The position numbers and the translations under genes are program-made. The notes under the pieces were generated by a model. The model saw nothing but the letters and a program-made list of their open reading frames with translations, had not been told where the DNA came from and did no database searches. Source: JAGOEF01 sp964511665 (lineage in GTDB: Bacteria; Bacteroidota; Bacteroidia; Bacteroidales; ML635J-15). From it: a stretch of 40,873 bases of DNA. The stretch spans positions 1 to 40,873 of the forward strand of contig CAZEHA010000031.1 of NCBI GenBank assembly GCA_964511665.1. Reading direction: 5' to 3'. Below are positions 1 through 9,765 of this stretch, piece after piece (the first letter of the stretch is position 1; every line of letters begins with the position of its first letter).

Positions 1-2952
1 TTCTGTAGCAGCTGGGTTCCGGTGGTTCTCAATGCGGCTACTTTGGGCGGTAACTGGAGTGGAACCGGTATTACCGATGCCGTAAACGGAGTTTTCGATC
101 CTGCAGTTTCGGGAGCAGGCGACCATGTGATTACCTACGAAATCGTAAATGGAGTTTGCACCAATACCGACGATATTACCATACATGTAGATGAATTTAT
201 CAGTGCAGTTATCGACCCTGCCGGGCCATATTGTTTTGATGCCGATCCGGTAAGCCTGAACGCTGCAGGAAGCGGAGGGCTTTGGTCGGGTACGGGTATT
301 ACCAATGCTGTTGCCGGAATATTCAATCCCGGAGTTGCCGGTGTTGGTAGTCATGTAATATCGTACATAACAAACAATGGTGTTTGCTCCGACAGCGACA
401 CCGAGACCATTGTTGTAGATGCAGTGCCCAATGCAAGCATACTACCTGCCGGGCCATTTTGCAGCAATCAAACTCCACAAACACTGCTTGCAAATACAGC
501 CGGTGGATTATGGAGTGGTGTTGGCATTACCGATGCATTGAATGGTGTTTTCGACCCACAGATAGCCGGATCGGGTAATCACACCATCTTATATACGCTT
601 GTAAACGGTTCGTGTTCTGCGCAATCGAGTATTGTTATTCATGTTGATGAAGCCGTTGATGCCACCATCACCCCGGTAGGCCCATTCTGCGAAAGCGACC
701 CATCGATTACACTAACTGCTGCTGACCCCGGTGGTTCATGGAGTGGTAATGGAATTGTAAATACTGTTACCGGTTTGTTCAATCCTGTAGTAGCAGGCAA
801 TGGAATCCATACAATAGGCTACACTGTCGAAAATGGAGTTTGTACCGATACCTATACTATTCAGATAGTTGTCGATGACAGTCCTGATGCCTCTCAAATA
901 CCTGCAGGTCCATTTTGTATCGATCAAGCACCGGTAATTCTCACAGCTTTAAATGCGGGTGGTCTTTGGTCAGGCAATGGTATTACCAATGCAGTTACAG
1001 GAAGTTTCGATCCGGCAATAGCTGGAGTTGGCCCGCAGGAAATTACTTACACTCTGGGGAATGGAGCCTGTATGGCATCAAGTACATCAACGGTATTTGT
1101 CGACGATTTGGTCAATGCAAGCATAACACCTGTTGGTCCCTTCTGTGAAACAGATCCGGTAATTCTGCTGTCAGCCGTAAGCCCGGGAGGTGTATGGAGC
1201 GGGAGTGGAATTGTAAATGTGTTTTCGGGCAGCTTCAATCCTGCCATTGCAGGACCCGGGAGTCATGAAATTGTTTATAGTGTTACCAATTTTTACGGCG
1301 GTTGTTACGACAGCGATACCATTATTATTCAGGTTGATGAGTATTTAAATCCGGTGATAAGTAACCCCGGAGGATTATGTGAAAACGCAATGCCTGTGAT
1401 TCTGACTAGTAACATTGGCGGTGGCGAATGGCAAGGCAATGGAATAATCGACCCCGATATTGGAATATTTGACCCTGCAATTGCCGGTTATGGTGTTCAT
1501 ACCATTACCTATAATCTAACCAATGGTGTGTGTGCTTCATCTGATAATATTGAAATTGAAGTATCGGAGTGGTATAATCCTGCAATTAATAATGCAGGTC
1601 CATTCTGTCAAACAGAAGATCCCGTGATGCTCACGGCTGCTTCCGGCAATGGCTTATGGTCGGGTAATGGCATTACCAACGCAAATACCGGAATGTTCAA
1701 TCCCGGATTGGCAGGACCCGGAGTACATGCCATAGTTTTTGTCACATCAAATGGGTTTTGCAACGATTCTGATACATTGAGTATTACCGTTTCTGCCTAT
1801 CCAACAGTGAATATTATCAGCACCGGACCTTACTGTCAGTCATCAGGAAGTGTTGTGCTATCAGCATCACCCGAAGGAGGCATTTGGTCGGGGCCTGGTA
1901 TTACCGATGCAGTAAACGGTATTTTTGATATGAGTGGTTTGTCGGAAGCCAGTTACACCATAAGCTATTCGTTCACTCAGGGTGCCTGTATCGGTATAGA
2001 CGAGCAGTCTGTTCAAGTATATCAGGGAGTAAGTGCCGAGATCTCTGGACCCGATGCTTTTTGCGAAACCGATTCACCTGTTAATTTATCTGCTGCTACT
2101 CCCGGAGGTGTTTGGAGCGGTACAGGTATTGTAAACATTGCCAACGGAACTTTCAACCCGGCTGTTGCAGGCGAAGGAATACACGTTGTTACCTACAGTG
2201 TTGTTAACGGCCCCTGCAACGACACTGACACATATATCATAACCGTTTACAATAATCCGGAGCCCCTTATTTCAGGTCCAACACTCAGCTGTGTGAATCA
2301 GCCTGAAATTGACTTCGAGGTAAATATTGGTGGAGGCCAGTGGTCGGGAAATGGAATAACCGATGCAATTAACGGGCTGTTCGATCCGGGCGTTGCAGGA
2401 GTGGGAACGCATATTATCTCATATACTATAAGTAATGGATCATGCACAGCGGTTGCTCAGCATAGTATTAGCGTCAACAACCTTACGCCTGTGAGCATAT
2501 TAAACACTGATACCGAATTTTGTCTGAATGAACCATCTACTCTTGTTCTTACCAATCAGGCGGGGGGAGTGCTTTCGGGATCAGGCATCGCAGGTAATCA
2601 ATTTAACCCTGCATTGGCAGGAGAAGGAATACACACAGTAACTTATACGTACACCAATGTGTTCGGCTGCATTAGTACCACAACCCAAGATTTTATTGTA
2701 TATGGTTTGCCCCAAGTTTCGTTCTCGGGATTGAATAGTTTGTACTGTAACAACGACGATATTTCCGATTTGATGGGTACCCCTGCCGGAGGTGTTTTTG
2801 CAGGCGAAGGAATTGCAGCAAGTTCATTCAACCCAAATATTGCCGGCCCCGGCACCCACATTATTGGTTACACTTTCGTCGATGCTTTGGGATGCAGCAA
2901 TACAGCCTATAACACTACCGTTGTTAATGCAAACCCCGAGATTTCTCTGATT
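1..2952 (+). repeat. Tandem array of ~13 Ig-like units (~228 bp period)
   Basis: Reading the translation in register gives one edge-cut unit plus twelve full ones of about 76 residues. Core signature: Cys, six to eight residues, PVxLxA, GGxWSGxGI, FxPxxAGxGxH, YxxxNGxC, then an acidic strand ending in VD. The last two units lack the WSG tryptophan and are the most diverged, lying next to the SprB zone. Units differ clearly at DNA level, so the array is old rather than freshly amplified. Confidence 0.85.
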
Positions 2953-5040
2953 GCAATTGCCGAACCGCTCTGTTTTGGTCAGGCCGGTGGAAGTATCAAT
3001 ATTCAGGTTAGTAATGGTCAGCAGCCATATTCTTATTTATGGAATCAGGGTTCACTGACGCAGGATTTGAATAACATTGTAGCGGGAAGTTATTCGGTAA
3101 CCATTACCGATAATAATACATGCTCCGTTACTGCCGAATATCTTGTGAGTCAGCCAGATGATTTGCAGGCAAATGTCAGTGTTGTTACTACTCCATTATG
3201 TAATGGCGAAAGCAATGGCGTTGCAGAGGCTGAAGTTCTGGGTGGTACTCAGCCATATCAATATTCGTGGAGCTTTCCGAATGCTCAAAACGAAGCGGTG
3301 GTTAACAATGTGCCTGCAGGCAATTGGACACTGTTAATTACCGATGAAAACGATTGCCAAACGATGAGCAATTTTCAGATGACCCAACCAACAGCTCTGC
3401 AAATAGATAATGTTGAAATTAATAATGTAACCTGTTATTCAGGAAGCAATGCTAGTATAAGCATCGAGGTAAGTGGAGGAACAAGTCCTTACGCATATGT
3501 ATGGAACGATGAGAACAATACAACCAATGCAACAGTATCGGGTTTAGCAGCAGGTAGCTATGTAGTCAGCATTACCGATGCAAATAATTGTGAATTTATT
3601 CAACAATATACTATTGTTCAACCTGATTCCATAATTGTGGAAGCACAAATACAGCATGTTATATGTGGCTCAAGCCCCGGAAGCATTGTTGTTAATGCCT
3701 ATGGAGGCACCCCTCCGTATTTGTATCAATGGAGTACGGGTGATGCAGGAAACATGATTTCTGGTCTTTCAGCCGGCAATTACGCTATAAGCATTACCGA
3801 TTTCAATGGCTGTTTACAAACACAAGAATTCTCAATATACACTTCAGGAAATAATGTTGTGGCGATTACACAAACCGGACAAATCCTATGTTTTGGCGAA
3901 AGCACAGGTAGTCTTCAAGGGAATATGCCTGCAGGTACTCCGCTCTTACAATATTCTTGGTCAACAGGTGAGAATACCCCGATTATTGCAGATTTGCCGG
4001 CAGGTCAATACTCTCTTACCATTGTTGATGCATGGGGGTGTACGGGTTCGTCGAGCAGGACAATTTCGCAACCCACTCAACTAAATGCTGCTGTTAATAC
4101 CAGTCCGGTGCTTTGTTATGGAGACAATACCGGTAGCGCTCAGGTTCAGATTTCGGGAGGAACTCCACCTTATGTAGCTGTATGGAGTACCGGGCAAACC
4201 GGTTTTCAGGTGGTGAATATGAGTGCCGGAAATTACCAGGTTAATGTTAGCGATGCCAATCAGTGTTTTAATGTGGTCGAGTTCGCTATAACACAACCAC
4301 AACAACCACTCTCGCTGAATTTGAATATTTCTCCCATTAGTTGTTATCAGGACACTGACGGAGAAATTAATGCTGTTGCTCAGGGGGGCACACCACCATA
4401 TTCATACTACTGGTACACTGGCAGTGGTTTTGTGAATTTATCAACAATCCGATTTCTGGGGCAGGGAGTCTATACACTCACTGTAACCGATGTGAATCAG
4501 TGTAGAGTCGATTCACTTGTATTTCTCGGGCAACCACGGCCGTTACGGGCTTCATTTGTATCTACCGACCCTTCATGTATTGGAAATTACGATGGTTCTA
4601 TCGACATTGCTGTAACCGGAGGGACCGAGCCATACTATTACCTGCTCGATGGTATCACCTATAACCAATCGCCCATCGATAGCCTGTATCAGGGCAATTA
4701 CAATGTCTTGATACTTGATGAACACGGTTGTGAGTTTTCGTTAACCGAAATCATACTTGAAGATACGTTCAGAGATTGCCTTATAATCCCCAATGCCTTT
4801 ACTCCCAATAACGATGGTGTAAACGACACATGGATTATCGGAAATATAGGTTTGTTCCCCAAAGCCTATATTCAGGTGATGAATCGTTGGGGACAGGTAT
4901 TATTCGAAGGGAAACCCGCCGATGGTTTTTGGGATGGAACCTATCAGTCGGCACCGGTGCCTACTGGCCCATACATGTATGTGATTGAACTGAATACCGG
5001 TGCAAAACCATATGTGGGTGTGGTTACAGTAGTGCATTAG
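1..5040 (+). CDS. Giant T9SS-exported repeat adhesin (3' part, open at left edge)
   Basis: The frame is open from the first base, so the start and any signal peptide lie outside the window; at least 1679 residues are visible. Three zones are seen. First come about 13 Ig-like units of ~76 residues (bases 1-2952), each with a GPFC-type Cys, GGxWSGxGI, FNPxxAGxGxH and NGxC. Next are eight SprB-type repeats of ~75 residues (2953-4764) with GGTxPYxYxW, AGxYxVxITDxxxC and a closing QP. Last is a CHU_C domain (about 4774-5037) with IPNAFTPNNDGVND, NRWGQVLFE and a GPYMYVIEL-like end. CHU_C is the type B T9SS sorting signal, and SprB repeats are known from the Flavobacterium gliding adhesin. I infer a cell-surface or released adhesin. 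Paired Cys in nearly every Ig-like unit may form disulfides. Binding target unknown. Confidence 0.9.
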   Translation, partial: FCSSWVPVVLNAATLGGNWSGTGITDAVNGVFDPAVSGAGDHVITYEIVNGVCTNTDDITIHVDEFISAVIDPAGPYCFDADPVSLNAAGSGGLWSGTGITNAVAGIFNPGVAGVGSHVISYITNNGVCSDSDTETIVVDAVPNASILPAGPFCSNQTPQTLLANTAGGLWSGVGITDALNGVFDPQIAGSGNHTILYTLVNGSCSAQSSIVIHVDEAVDATITPVGPFCESDPSITLTAADPGGSWSGNGIVNTVTGLFNPVVAGNGIHTIGYTVENGVCTDTYTIQIVVDDSPDASQIPAGPFCIDQAPVILTALNAGGLWSGNGITNAVTGSFDPAIAGVGPQEITYTLGNGACMASSTSTVFVDDLVNASITPVGPFCETDPVILLSAVSPGGVWSGSGIVNVFSGSFNPAIAGPGSHEIVYSVTNFYGGCYDSDTIIIQVDEYLNPVISNPGGLCENAMPVILTSNIGGGEWQGNGIIDPDIGIFDPAIAGYGVHTITYNLTNGVCASSDNIEIEVSEWYNPAINNAGPFCQTEDPVMLTAASGNGLWSGNGITNANTGMFNPGLAGPGVHAIVFVTSNGFCNDSDTLSITVSAYPTVNIISTGPYCQSSGSVVLSASPEGGIWSGPGITDAVNGIFDMSGLSEASYTISYSFTQGACIGIDEQSVQVYQGVSAEISGPDAFCETDSPVNLSAATPGGVWSGTGIVNIANGTFNPAVAGEGIHVVTYSVVNGPCNDTDTYIITVYNNPEPLISGPTLSCVNQPEIDFEVNIGGGQWSGNGITDAINGLFDPGVAGVGTHIISYTISNGSCTAVAQHSISVNNLTPVSILNTDTEFCLNEPSTLVLTNQAGGVLSGSGIAGNQFNPALAGEGIHTVTYTYTNVFGCISTTTQDFIVYGLPQVSFSGLNSLYCNNDDISDLMGTPAGGVFAGEGIAASSFNPNIAGPGTHIIGYTFVDALGCSNTAYNTTVVNANPEISLIAIAEPLCFGQAGGSINIQVSNGQQPYSYLWNQGSLTQDLNNIVAGSYSVTITDNNTCSVTAEYLVSQPDDLQANVSVVTTPLCNGESNGVAEAEVLGGTQPYQYSWSFPNAQNEAVVNNVPAGNWTLLITDENDCQTMSNFQMTQPTALQIDNVEINNVTCYSGSNASISIEVSGGTSPYAYVWNDENNTTNATVSGLAAGSYVVSITDANNCEFIQQYTIVQPDSIIVEAQIQHVICGSSPGSIVVNAYGGTPPYLYQWSTGDAGNMISGLSAGNYAISITDFNGCLQTQEFSIYTSGNNVVAITQTGQILCFGESTGSLQGNMPAGTPLLQYSWSTGENTPIIADLPAGQYSLTIVDAWGCTGSSSRTISQPTQLNAAVNTSPVLCYGDNTGSAQVQISGGTPPYVAVWSTGQTGFQVVNMSAGNYQVNVSDANQCFNVVEFAITQPQQPLSLNLNISPISCYQDTDGEINAVAQGGTPPYSYYWYTGSGFVNLSTIRFLGQGVYTLTVTDVNQCRVDSLVFLGQPRPLRASFVSTDPSCIGNYDGSIDIAVTGGTEPYYYLLDGITYNQSPIDSLYQGNYNVLILDEHGCEFSLTEIILEDTFRDCLIIPNAFTPNNDGVNDTWIIGNIGLFPKAYIQVMNRWGQVLFEGKPADGFWDGTYQSAPVPTGPYMYVIELNTGAKPYVGVVTVVH
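2953..4764 (+). repeat. Eight SprB-type repeats
   Basis: Eight units of about 75 residues match the SprB repeat layout: a Cys followed by GxxxGS, a GGTxPYxYxWSTG strand pair, AGxYxVxITDxxxC and a final QP. The fifth unit has a variant core (AGTPLLQYSW), and the last one replaces WSTG by LLDG just before the CHU_C domain. Confidence 0.8.
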
Positions 5041-5078
5041 TATTGTTGTAACCAATAATATGCTTGCAATTATTATGT

Positions 5079-8000
5079 TTATTCAACCATAAGCCTAATC
5101 ATCGATACAGTATTGGTGTCTGTAAGTTTTAGAATATAGGAACCATTCTGTAGACTACTCAGGCTAATAGTGTTTGTGTTACCCGTTTTTAAAACACACT
5201 TACCCGTGATATCAAAAACCTCTACCGACATAATATTCTCAGTGCTTTCGATAAAAACCTGATTGTGTGCAGGATTGGGATATACCAATATGTTTACATT
5301 ATTGTTTTGGTCAGCATTGTTGATGTGATCTATTTCAATACTGATGTCGTCGAGGTAGAGGTTAAACATTTGCATATCGCTGTAGCAGTGAAATCCAAAA
5401 TGGTAAAACCCGCTAATCCATATTGGGAATAATAGTTCGGCTTGTTGATAGCTGTTGTTCGTAAGGTTTTGAAAGTCTCCAAGCAATTGACTCATGCCCG
5501 AAGAATGTTGCACTGTGCCCATATGCACTTTCAGTTTTTCGGGCCATTGCCCGTCTTCAACCTTATACCAGAAGTTTAAGCGATACACATAACCCATTTC
5601 GAGATACACGCAAGTAGAAATAAGCCAGTCGTCGGCTGCCGAAAAATCGTTGTAATCGTAACGCACACAGGCCGGTTGATTATGTCCGCCAACTGTTTTG
5701 TACTGCCAGGTGCGGTTGTCGTTGTTCAGGTTTTCGATAGTCCAGTCTTCGTAAGTGGCCGCATTTTCAAAATCGATAGTATAGGGAGCCATTCCCGAAA
5801 CTTTGTTTTTTACCACTATGGTGCCATCGTTGTTATCGGCAACAACATCGCCATCAAGCAACACACTAACATCAAGTGTATAGTTTCCATATTCGCTGAG
5901 GTTGGCAGGTGTTTCGAAAACATAAGATATCGACTGTCCGGGCAAGATTGGGCCGGGGATTAGCTCGTTTACATCATCACCACCATTTATACTATACGAA
6001 ACCGGAATATTTTCGAGCGTGAGCGAACACAAATTACTTACCACAATCGTAACCATTTCTTCGCCAAGTTCGCAACCCGAAACCGGTGAAACAATTTCAG
6101 AAAGCATGGCATCGGGGTTGGGCAAATCAACAATAAACACATTGTCGATGGCAGCATTCAGATTGTTGGCTTCGCTGTAACAATGCCACCCAAAATAGTA
6201 GCTGCCGCTTGCCGGAACAGTGAAGTACGACACCGACTGAAGCGCAACGTTATTGTTGAAACCACCGAGAATTACCAGCAGGCTGTCCATAGCATCAGAT
6301 GCAGGCAGGTTGCCAATGTGAAGCGAAACATTCTGAGGCCAGTACATTCCAGTACTCACATAATCGAAGCCGATTTTATACAGTTTTCCGGCTTCCAGAC
6401 TGATGCACTTCGAAAAAAGCCAATCGTCTGCAGGGTTTTCGTTACCGGAATAATACGCAGTATTGTTGTTGAAGTACCTAATGCGCCATGTGTTGTTATC
6501 GTTGTTGGCATCTTCGCTTATCCACCCGTTGATATCGTCGTCGGCAGAAAAAGCCATGTTGTATGGCACATCGGCACACAAAACGTTCACTACAACAACA
6601 GCCACCGTGTCGTTAACCCGATAGGTATCACATGGCAGTTCGGTAAACACTTTCAGCAGATATTCACCACCGGCATTAGTCGAAAAATCGTATTGCTGCT
6701 GAAACTGATACACAAGCGATTCGCCCGGCTCAAGGGTTTGAGCAATAGTTTCCTGGGCTATCACTGTACCATTTACCGAAAATGCAACAGGAATACCGGC
6801 AACTGCAACACTGCCATAGTTCTCGATGCGCACCTTAACGGGAGCAGGTTCGGTATAGGTCATGTTTATCGGGAATAACACTTCAGAAACTTTCATGTCG
6901 CATTCATCTCTCGGGAAAAGATTGATAACCGCATAATGATTTATTGAGAACAGATTATCGTCGAGCAAATAGTATCCTCCATCGGAATCCCAGCCCCAGT
7001 TGAAATGGAAAAAATCGTCGTCGGCATAACCGTCAACAACCCAGGCATGTCCGTCGGGAATAATGCTTGAATACCCCGAATACAACACCGGGTTTTCATT
7101 GTCGATTTGCTGGCGCAGCATATCTTTCCATTGGCCGTCGGAATAATTTGCCTGAATGGCCAATTCGGCATTCAGCGAATAGCCGAAATAGTTTTCGAAT
7201 GCGGCCGGTCCAATGTATGCACCCGAACTGGTTGCAGTGTATTGCATATCTACTGCAACACCACAGTGGTACATCAGAGTGGCTACAGCGAGATTGTTTT
7301 CGGTAAGCTCAACAGGCATTTCATCCCACAAATATGCTGTTTCTCCAAAGTTGGCCGACAAAACACCATAGAAAGTAGAGGCATACTCATGATATCCGGT
7401 ACCCATTGCAGGGTAATTCCAGTATTTCATTATTTGTGCCATAGCTGTTGCCACACATCCGGTAACGCTTCTGCCGCAAGGTCCATTGCTGTCTATAGGG
7501 CACAGAGCATTATAAAAACAACCCTGACCCCAACGCGTGGTAAGTAACGGCTCAGCTTTTGACCCTAGTGTTTGCATATTGCCTGAAAGCAAGAGCTGCC
7601 AATGGGCATGATTGGGTAAGGCTTCCGAATCGGGCAGCTGAGTCAACACATAACGCTTCTCGGCCTGTTGGGAAAACCACCAAACTTCGGCAGGCGGCAA
7701 ATTGTCGGAATTGTGATTGCCATGCAGCGAATAAGCCAGCACGGGAGCAAAGTGCATATGCGTACCCATCACCAGAAATCCGCCTTCTTCGAACGACATG
7801 TGAACCAGCACAACCTGATTGCCGACGGTAAAACTGCGCAACGACGATATGTGTACCGCATCGCTACGGTTCTGCAATCGTGCAAAATAGGAGCTGCCTA
7901 TGCGACACACATCGTCGACCCCAATAACCGTGGCTCGCAGGTTAAAACCCATGCCAACAAAAGCACAGCACAGCAAAATATTAACAACCCAGCGTTTCAT
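5079..8000 (-). CDS. T9SS-secreted C10 family (streptopain-like) cysteine protease
   Basis: A 973-residue secreted protease. It has an N-terminal signal peptide, then a Spi-like prodomain (about 25-150) as in SpeB-type zymogens, and the catalytic domain (about 150-365). The nucleophile is Cys182 in TGCVATAMAQIMKYWNYP. The partner is His318 in GHAWVVDGY, followed by FNWGW (Trp335), all as in streptopain. After it come a CARDB-like strand domain and two MAM/choice-of-anchor-J type domains, each with an N-rich start and a (A)ADDWL motif. A type A T9SS sorting domain with VYPNP fills the last ~70 residues. Family members are periodontain/interpain-like exoproteases. The gene is transcribed behind rpiB with a 59-base gap and converges on the adhesin. 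Confidence 0.93.
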   Translation of the reverse strand: MKRWVVNILLCCAFVGMGFNLRATVIGVDDVCRIGSSYFARLQNRSDAVHISSLRSFTVGNQVVLVHMSFEEGGFLVMGTHMHFAPVLAYSLHGNHNSDNLPPAEVWWFSQQAEKRYVLTQLPDSEALPNHAHWQLLLSGNMQTLGSKAEPLLTTRWGQGCFYNALCPIDSNGPCGRSVTGCVATAMAQIMKYWNYPAMGTGYHEYASTFYGVLSANFGETAYLWDEMPVELTENNLAVATLMYHCGVAVDMQYTATSSGAYIGPAAFENYFGYSLNAELAIQANYSDGQWKDMLRQQIDNENPVLYSGYSSIIPDGHAWVVDGYADDDFFHFNWGWDSDGGYYLLDDNLFSINHYAVINLFPRDECDMKVSEVLFPINMTYTEPAPVKVRIENYGSVAVAGIPVAFSVNGTVIAQETIAQTLEPGESLVYQFQQQYDFSTNAGGEYLLKVFTELPCDTYRVNDTVAVVVVNVLCADVPYNMAFSADDDINGWISEDANNDNNTWRIRYFNNNTAYYSGNENPADDWLFSKCISLEAGKLYKIGFDYVSTGMYWPQNVSLHIGNLPASDAMDSLLVILGGFNNNVALQSVSYFTVPASGSYYFGWHCYSEANNLNAAIDNVFIVDLPNPDAMLSEIVSPVSGCELGEEMVTIVVSNLCSLTLENIPVSYSINGGDDVNELIPGPILPGQSISYVFETPANLSEYGNYTLDVSVLLDGDVVADNNDGTIVVKNKVSGMAPYTIDFENAATYEDWTIENLNNDNRTWQYKTVGGHNQPACVRYDYNDFSAADDWLISTCVYLEMGYVYRLNFWYKVEDGQWPEKLKVHMGTVQHSSGMSQLLGDFQNLTNNSYQQAELLFPIWISGFYHFGFHCYSDMQMFNLYLDDISIEIDHINNADQNNNVNILVYPNPAHNQVFIESTENIMSVEVFDITGKCVLKTGNTNTISLSSLQNGSYILKLTDTNTVSMIRLMVE

Positions 8001-8059
8001 AATTATGTTTTTTGCAATTTACGTAAAAACAAGCTTGTTCTACACTTTTATGGATATCA

Positions 8060-8506
8060 TTATTCTTTCGAAATGGTGATTTTGTCAACCCTGCGTTGGT
8101 GCCTTCCTCCTTCGAATGGGGTATGAATAAAAGTATCCACAATGTTGGCAGCTTGCAAATTATCTACAAATCTACCCGGTATCGAGCATACATTGGCATT
8201 GTTGTGCAGGCGTGCCAGTTTTGCAATTTCTTCGTTCCAGCAAAGTGCAGCCCTAATATCAGCGTGTTTGTTTAGTGCCATGCTGATTCCATTTCCGCTT
8301 CCGCAAACGGCTATGCCCAGGTAGCATGCTCCATTGGAAATGCCCTCGGCCAGCTTATGGGCAAAATCGGGGTAGTCGCAACTTTCTTCCGACATACACC
8401 CATAGTCGATAACTTGGTAGTTATTCCCTTCGAGATATCCGTGTAAAAAATCCTTTACCGAATACCCTGCATGATCGGAGGCCAGACCTATTATAATTTT
8501 CTCCAT
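8060..8506 (-). CDS. rpiB: Ribose-5-phosphate isomerase B
   Basis: A cytosolic enzyme that interconverts ribose 5-phosphate and ribulose 5-phosphate in the pentose phosphate pathway. The 148 residues match the usual RpiB length. Visible motifs are the substrate loop SDHAGY (Asp11, His12), the DYPDFA segment, the catalytic Cys68 in CGSGNGIS, and the ending PFEGGRHQRRVDKI. The ATG at 8506 is preceded by a TAnnTTTG box. Its place before a secreted protease suggests shared transcription rather than shared function. Ribulose 5-phosphate is also the precursor of Kdo through arabinose 5-phosphate, but a direct link with the nearby kdsB is only inference. Confidence 0.96.
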   Translation of the reverse strand: MEKIIIGLASDHAGYSVKDFLHGYLEGNNYQVIDYGCMSEESCDYPDFAHKLAEGISNGACYLGIAVCGSGNGISMALNKHADIRAALCWNEEIAKLARLHNNANVCSIPGRFVDNLQAANIVDTFIHTPFEGGRHQRRVDKITISKE

Positions 8507-8529
8507 TGTATATTATGTTTTGATGCTGA

Positions 8530-8537
8530 CAAATGTA
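8530..8537 (-). promoter_or_regulatory. Bacteroidota -7 box upstream of rpiB
   Basis: On the minus strand this reads TACATTTG, a perfect TAnnTTTG box, 23 bases before the rpiB start codon. A TTTT tract 19 bases further upstream could be a weak -33 element. Confidence 0.55.
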
Positions 8538-8594
8538 ACCAAGATTTTATTGTTGTAAAAATATCAATAAATATGAGACTTCTGCGAAATGCCG

Positions 8595-9677
8595 TTATGC
8601 GTCTTTATTACGCTTTTTTGCCAACCATCGGGGAGCAATAAAAGTGCCCAGTATCAGGTACGGATAATAGGTTACCAATCGCCAGGCCAATGCCATCATG
8701 GCAACAAAACCTGCCACAGGCATAAAATCAGCCATATAGCTTGTGAAAACCGCTTCTACAAATCCACTGCCCCCGGGCGTTGGCATCACCAGCATCATAA
8801 TCCACATGACCAACTGACGGGCAAAAATCAGAAAATGCTCTCCTGCAGTAAACAACGACCCGGCATCAATGTGAGGCAATCCAAATGCCAACGCAAGTAT
8901 CAGAAAATTCAACACCCAATAACGAGCCGTCCAGGTGAAAAACGTGGCTGTAAAAGCTTTAAGCCAAAACGAAAATGGTTTGGTTTTCAGTTCAACCGAA
9001 GCAAGTACAATATCTTCGCCGGCTTGTTGTGCTCCGGTTTTCCATTTCTTTAAAAATCGAAACGAAAACAAAGCCACAATTATCGTCTTAATGGCTTGTG
9101 GGCGAATAAACAATGCAAAGGCCATTAACAGCACCCAGGCAAACTTTATACTATAGCCTATAACGGCAAAATAAAAGAAGCGAGAGCTAAACCCTCCGGC
9201 TTCATCGAATGTAAACAAACCTGCTTGCGAAAAAATAAGAAACAACACCGGAAACATCAGCGTGAAATACAATTCGTCGAGAAACGATGTGGCCATTACA
9301 ATGGAGGCCGATTTACCTGCCGAGAAGCCTTCCTTCCATAAAAAATAGGTAGCAACAGCAGTGCCTCCAATAGCCGAAGGGGTAACCGACGAGGCAAACT
9401 CCCACAACATAATTACGTTGAAACTCTGCCTCCAGCTCAGTTTTTTATCCGACAGAATTCTAATGCGCACCATGTATCCAAAATCGCGGGTAAACATCAT
9501 GCAAAAGGCAAAAAAGAACATTAGTAAAATAGAACTGTTAAAGCTCAATGCCGAAAACATTCCGGGGGTAAAATCGCGAACTATGAAATAAACAACCACG
9601 GCCAAACCAAGCAGCATCGGCAAAATGATGCGTGCCGGGCGAATCTGTTTTAAGGCTTTTTCGTGTTGTTCATGCAT
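8595..9677 (-). CDS. YbhN/UPF0104-type membrane protein (LPG synthase TM domain, flippase-like)
   Basis: About 360 residues with six to eight hydrophobic segments along most of its length. Two conserved family signatures are visible: PSAIGGTAV near residue 100 and PTPGGSGFVEA near residue 300. The family covers the membrane half of lysylphosphatidylglycerol synthase and stand-alone YbhN-like proteins thought to move lipids. No soluble aminoacyl-transferase domain is present, so it should not make lysyl-PG by itself. An in-frame TTG lies at 9692, but the ATG at 9677 gives the compact start MHEQHEKAL and is preferred. It is divergent from kdsB, and an envelope lipid role is inferred from this neighbour only. 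Confidence 0.85.
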   Translation of the reverse strand: MHEQHEKALKQIRPARIILPMLLGLAVVVYFIVRDFTPGMFSALSFNSSILLMFFFAFCMMFTRDFGYMVRIRILSDKKLSWRQSFNVIMLWEFASSVTPSAIGGTAVATYFLWKEGFSAGKSASIVMATSFLDELYFTLMFPVLFLIFSQAGLFTFDEAGGFSSRFFYFAVIGYSIKFAWVLLMAFALFIRPQAIKTIIVALFSFRFLKKWKTGAQQAGEDIVLASVELKTKPFSFWLKAFTATFFTWTARYWVLNFLILALAFGLPHIDAGSLFTAGEHFLIFARQLVMWIMMLVMPTPGGSGFVEAVFTSYMADFMPVAGFVAMMALAWRLVTYYPYLILGTFIAPRWLAKKRNKDA

Positions 9678-9765
9678 GTTATGCTCACTCAAATTATCAA
9701 TTTCTCGGCCTTGCCGTTTTTGAATTGCTAAAAATATGTATTTTTATTGCAAATTCGGCATCGAT

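Noticed and set aside
1..2952. Possible CRISPR array or recent tandem DNA duplication
   Set aside because: The ~228-base periodicity is a protein repeat with diverged DNA, without short identical repeats and spacers.
5041..5078. AATAAT/ATTATT inverted repeat between the adhesin and the protease gene as terminator
   Set aside because: Only six A-T pairs and no clear T-run; too weak to call.
6183..6878. A 231-codon plus-strand open frame inside the C10 protease gene
   Set aside because: It is antisense to a clear protease domain, has no domain or signal features, and is of the kind expected from codon bias in the reverse frame.
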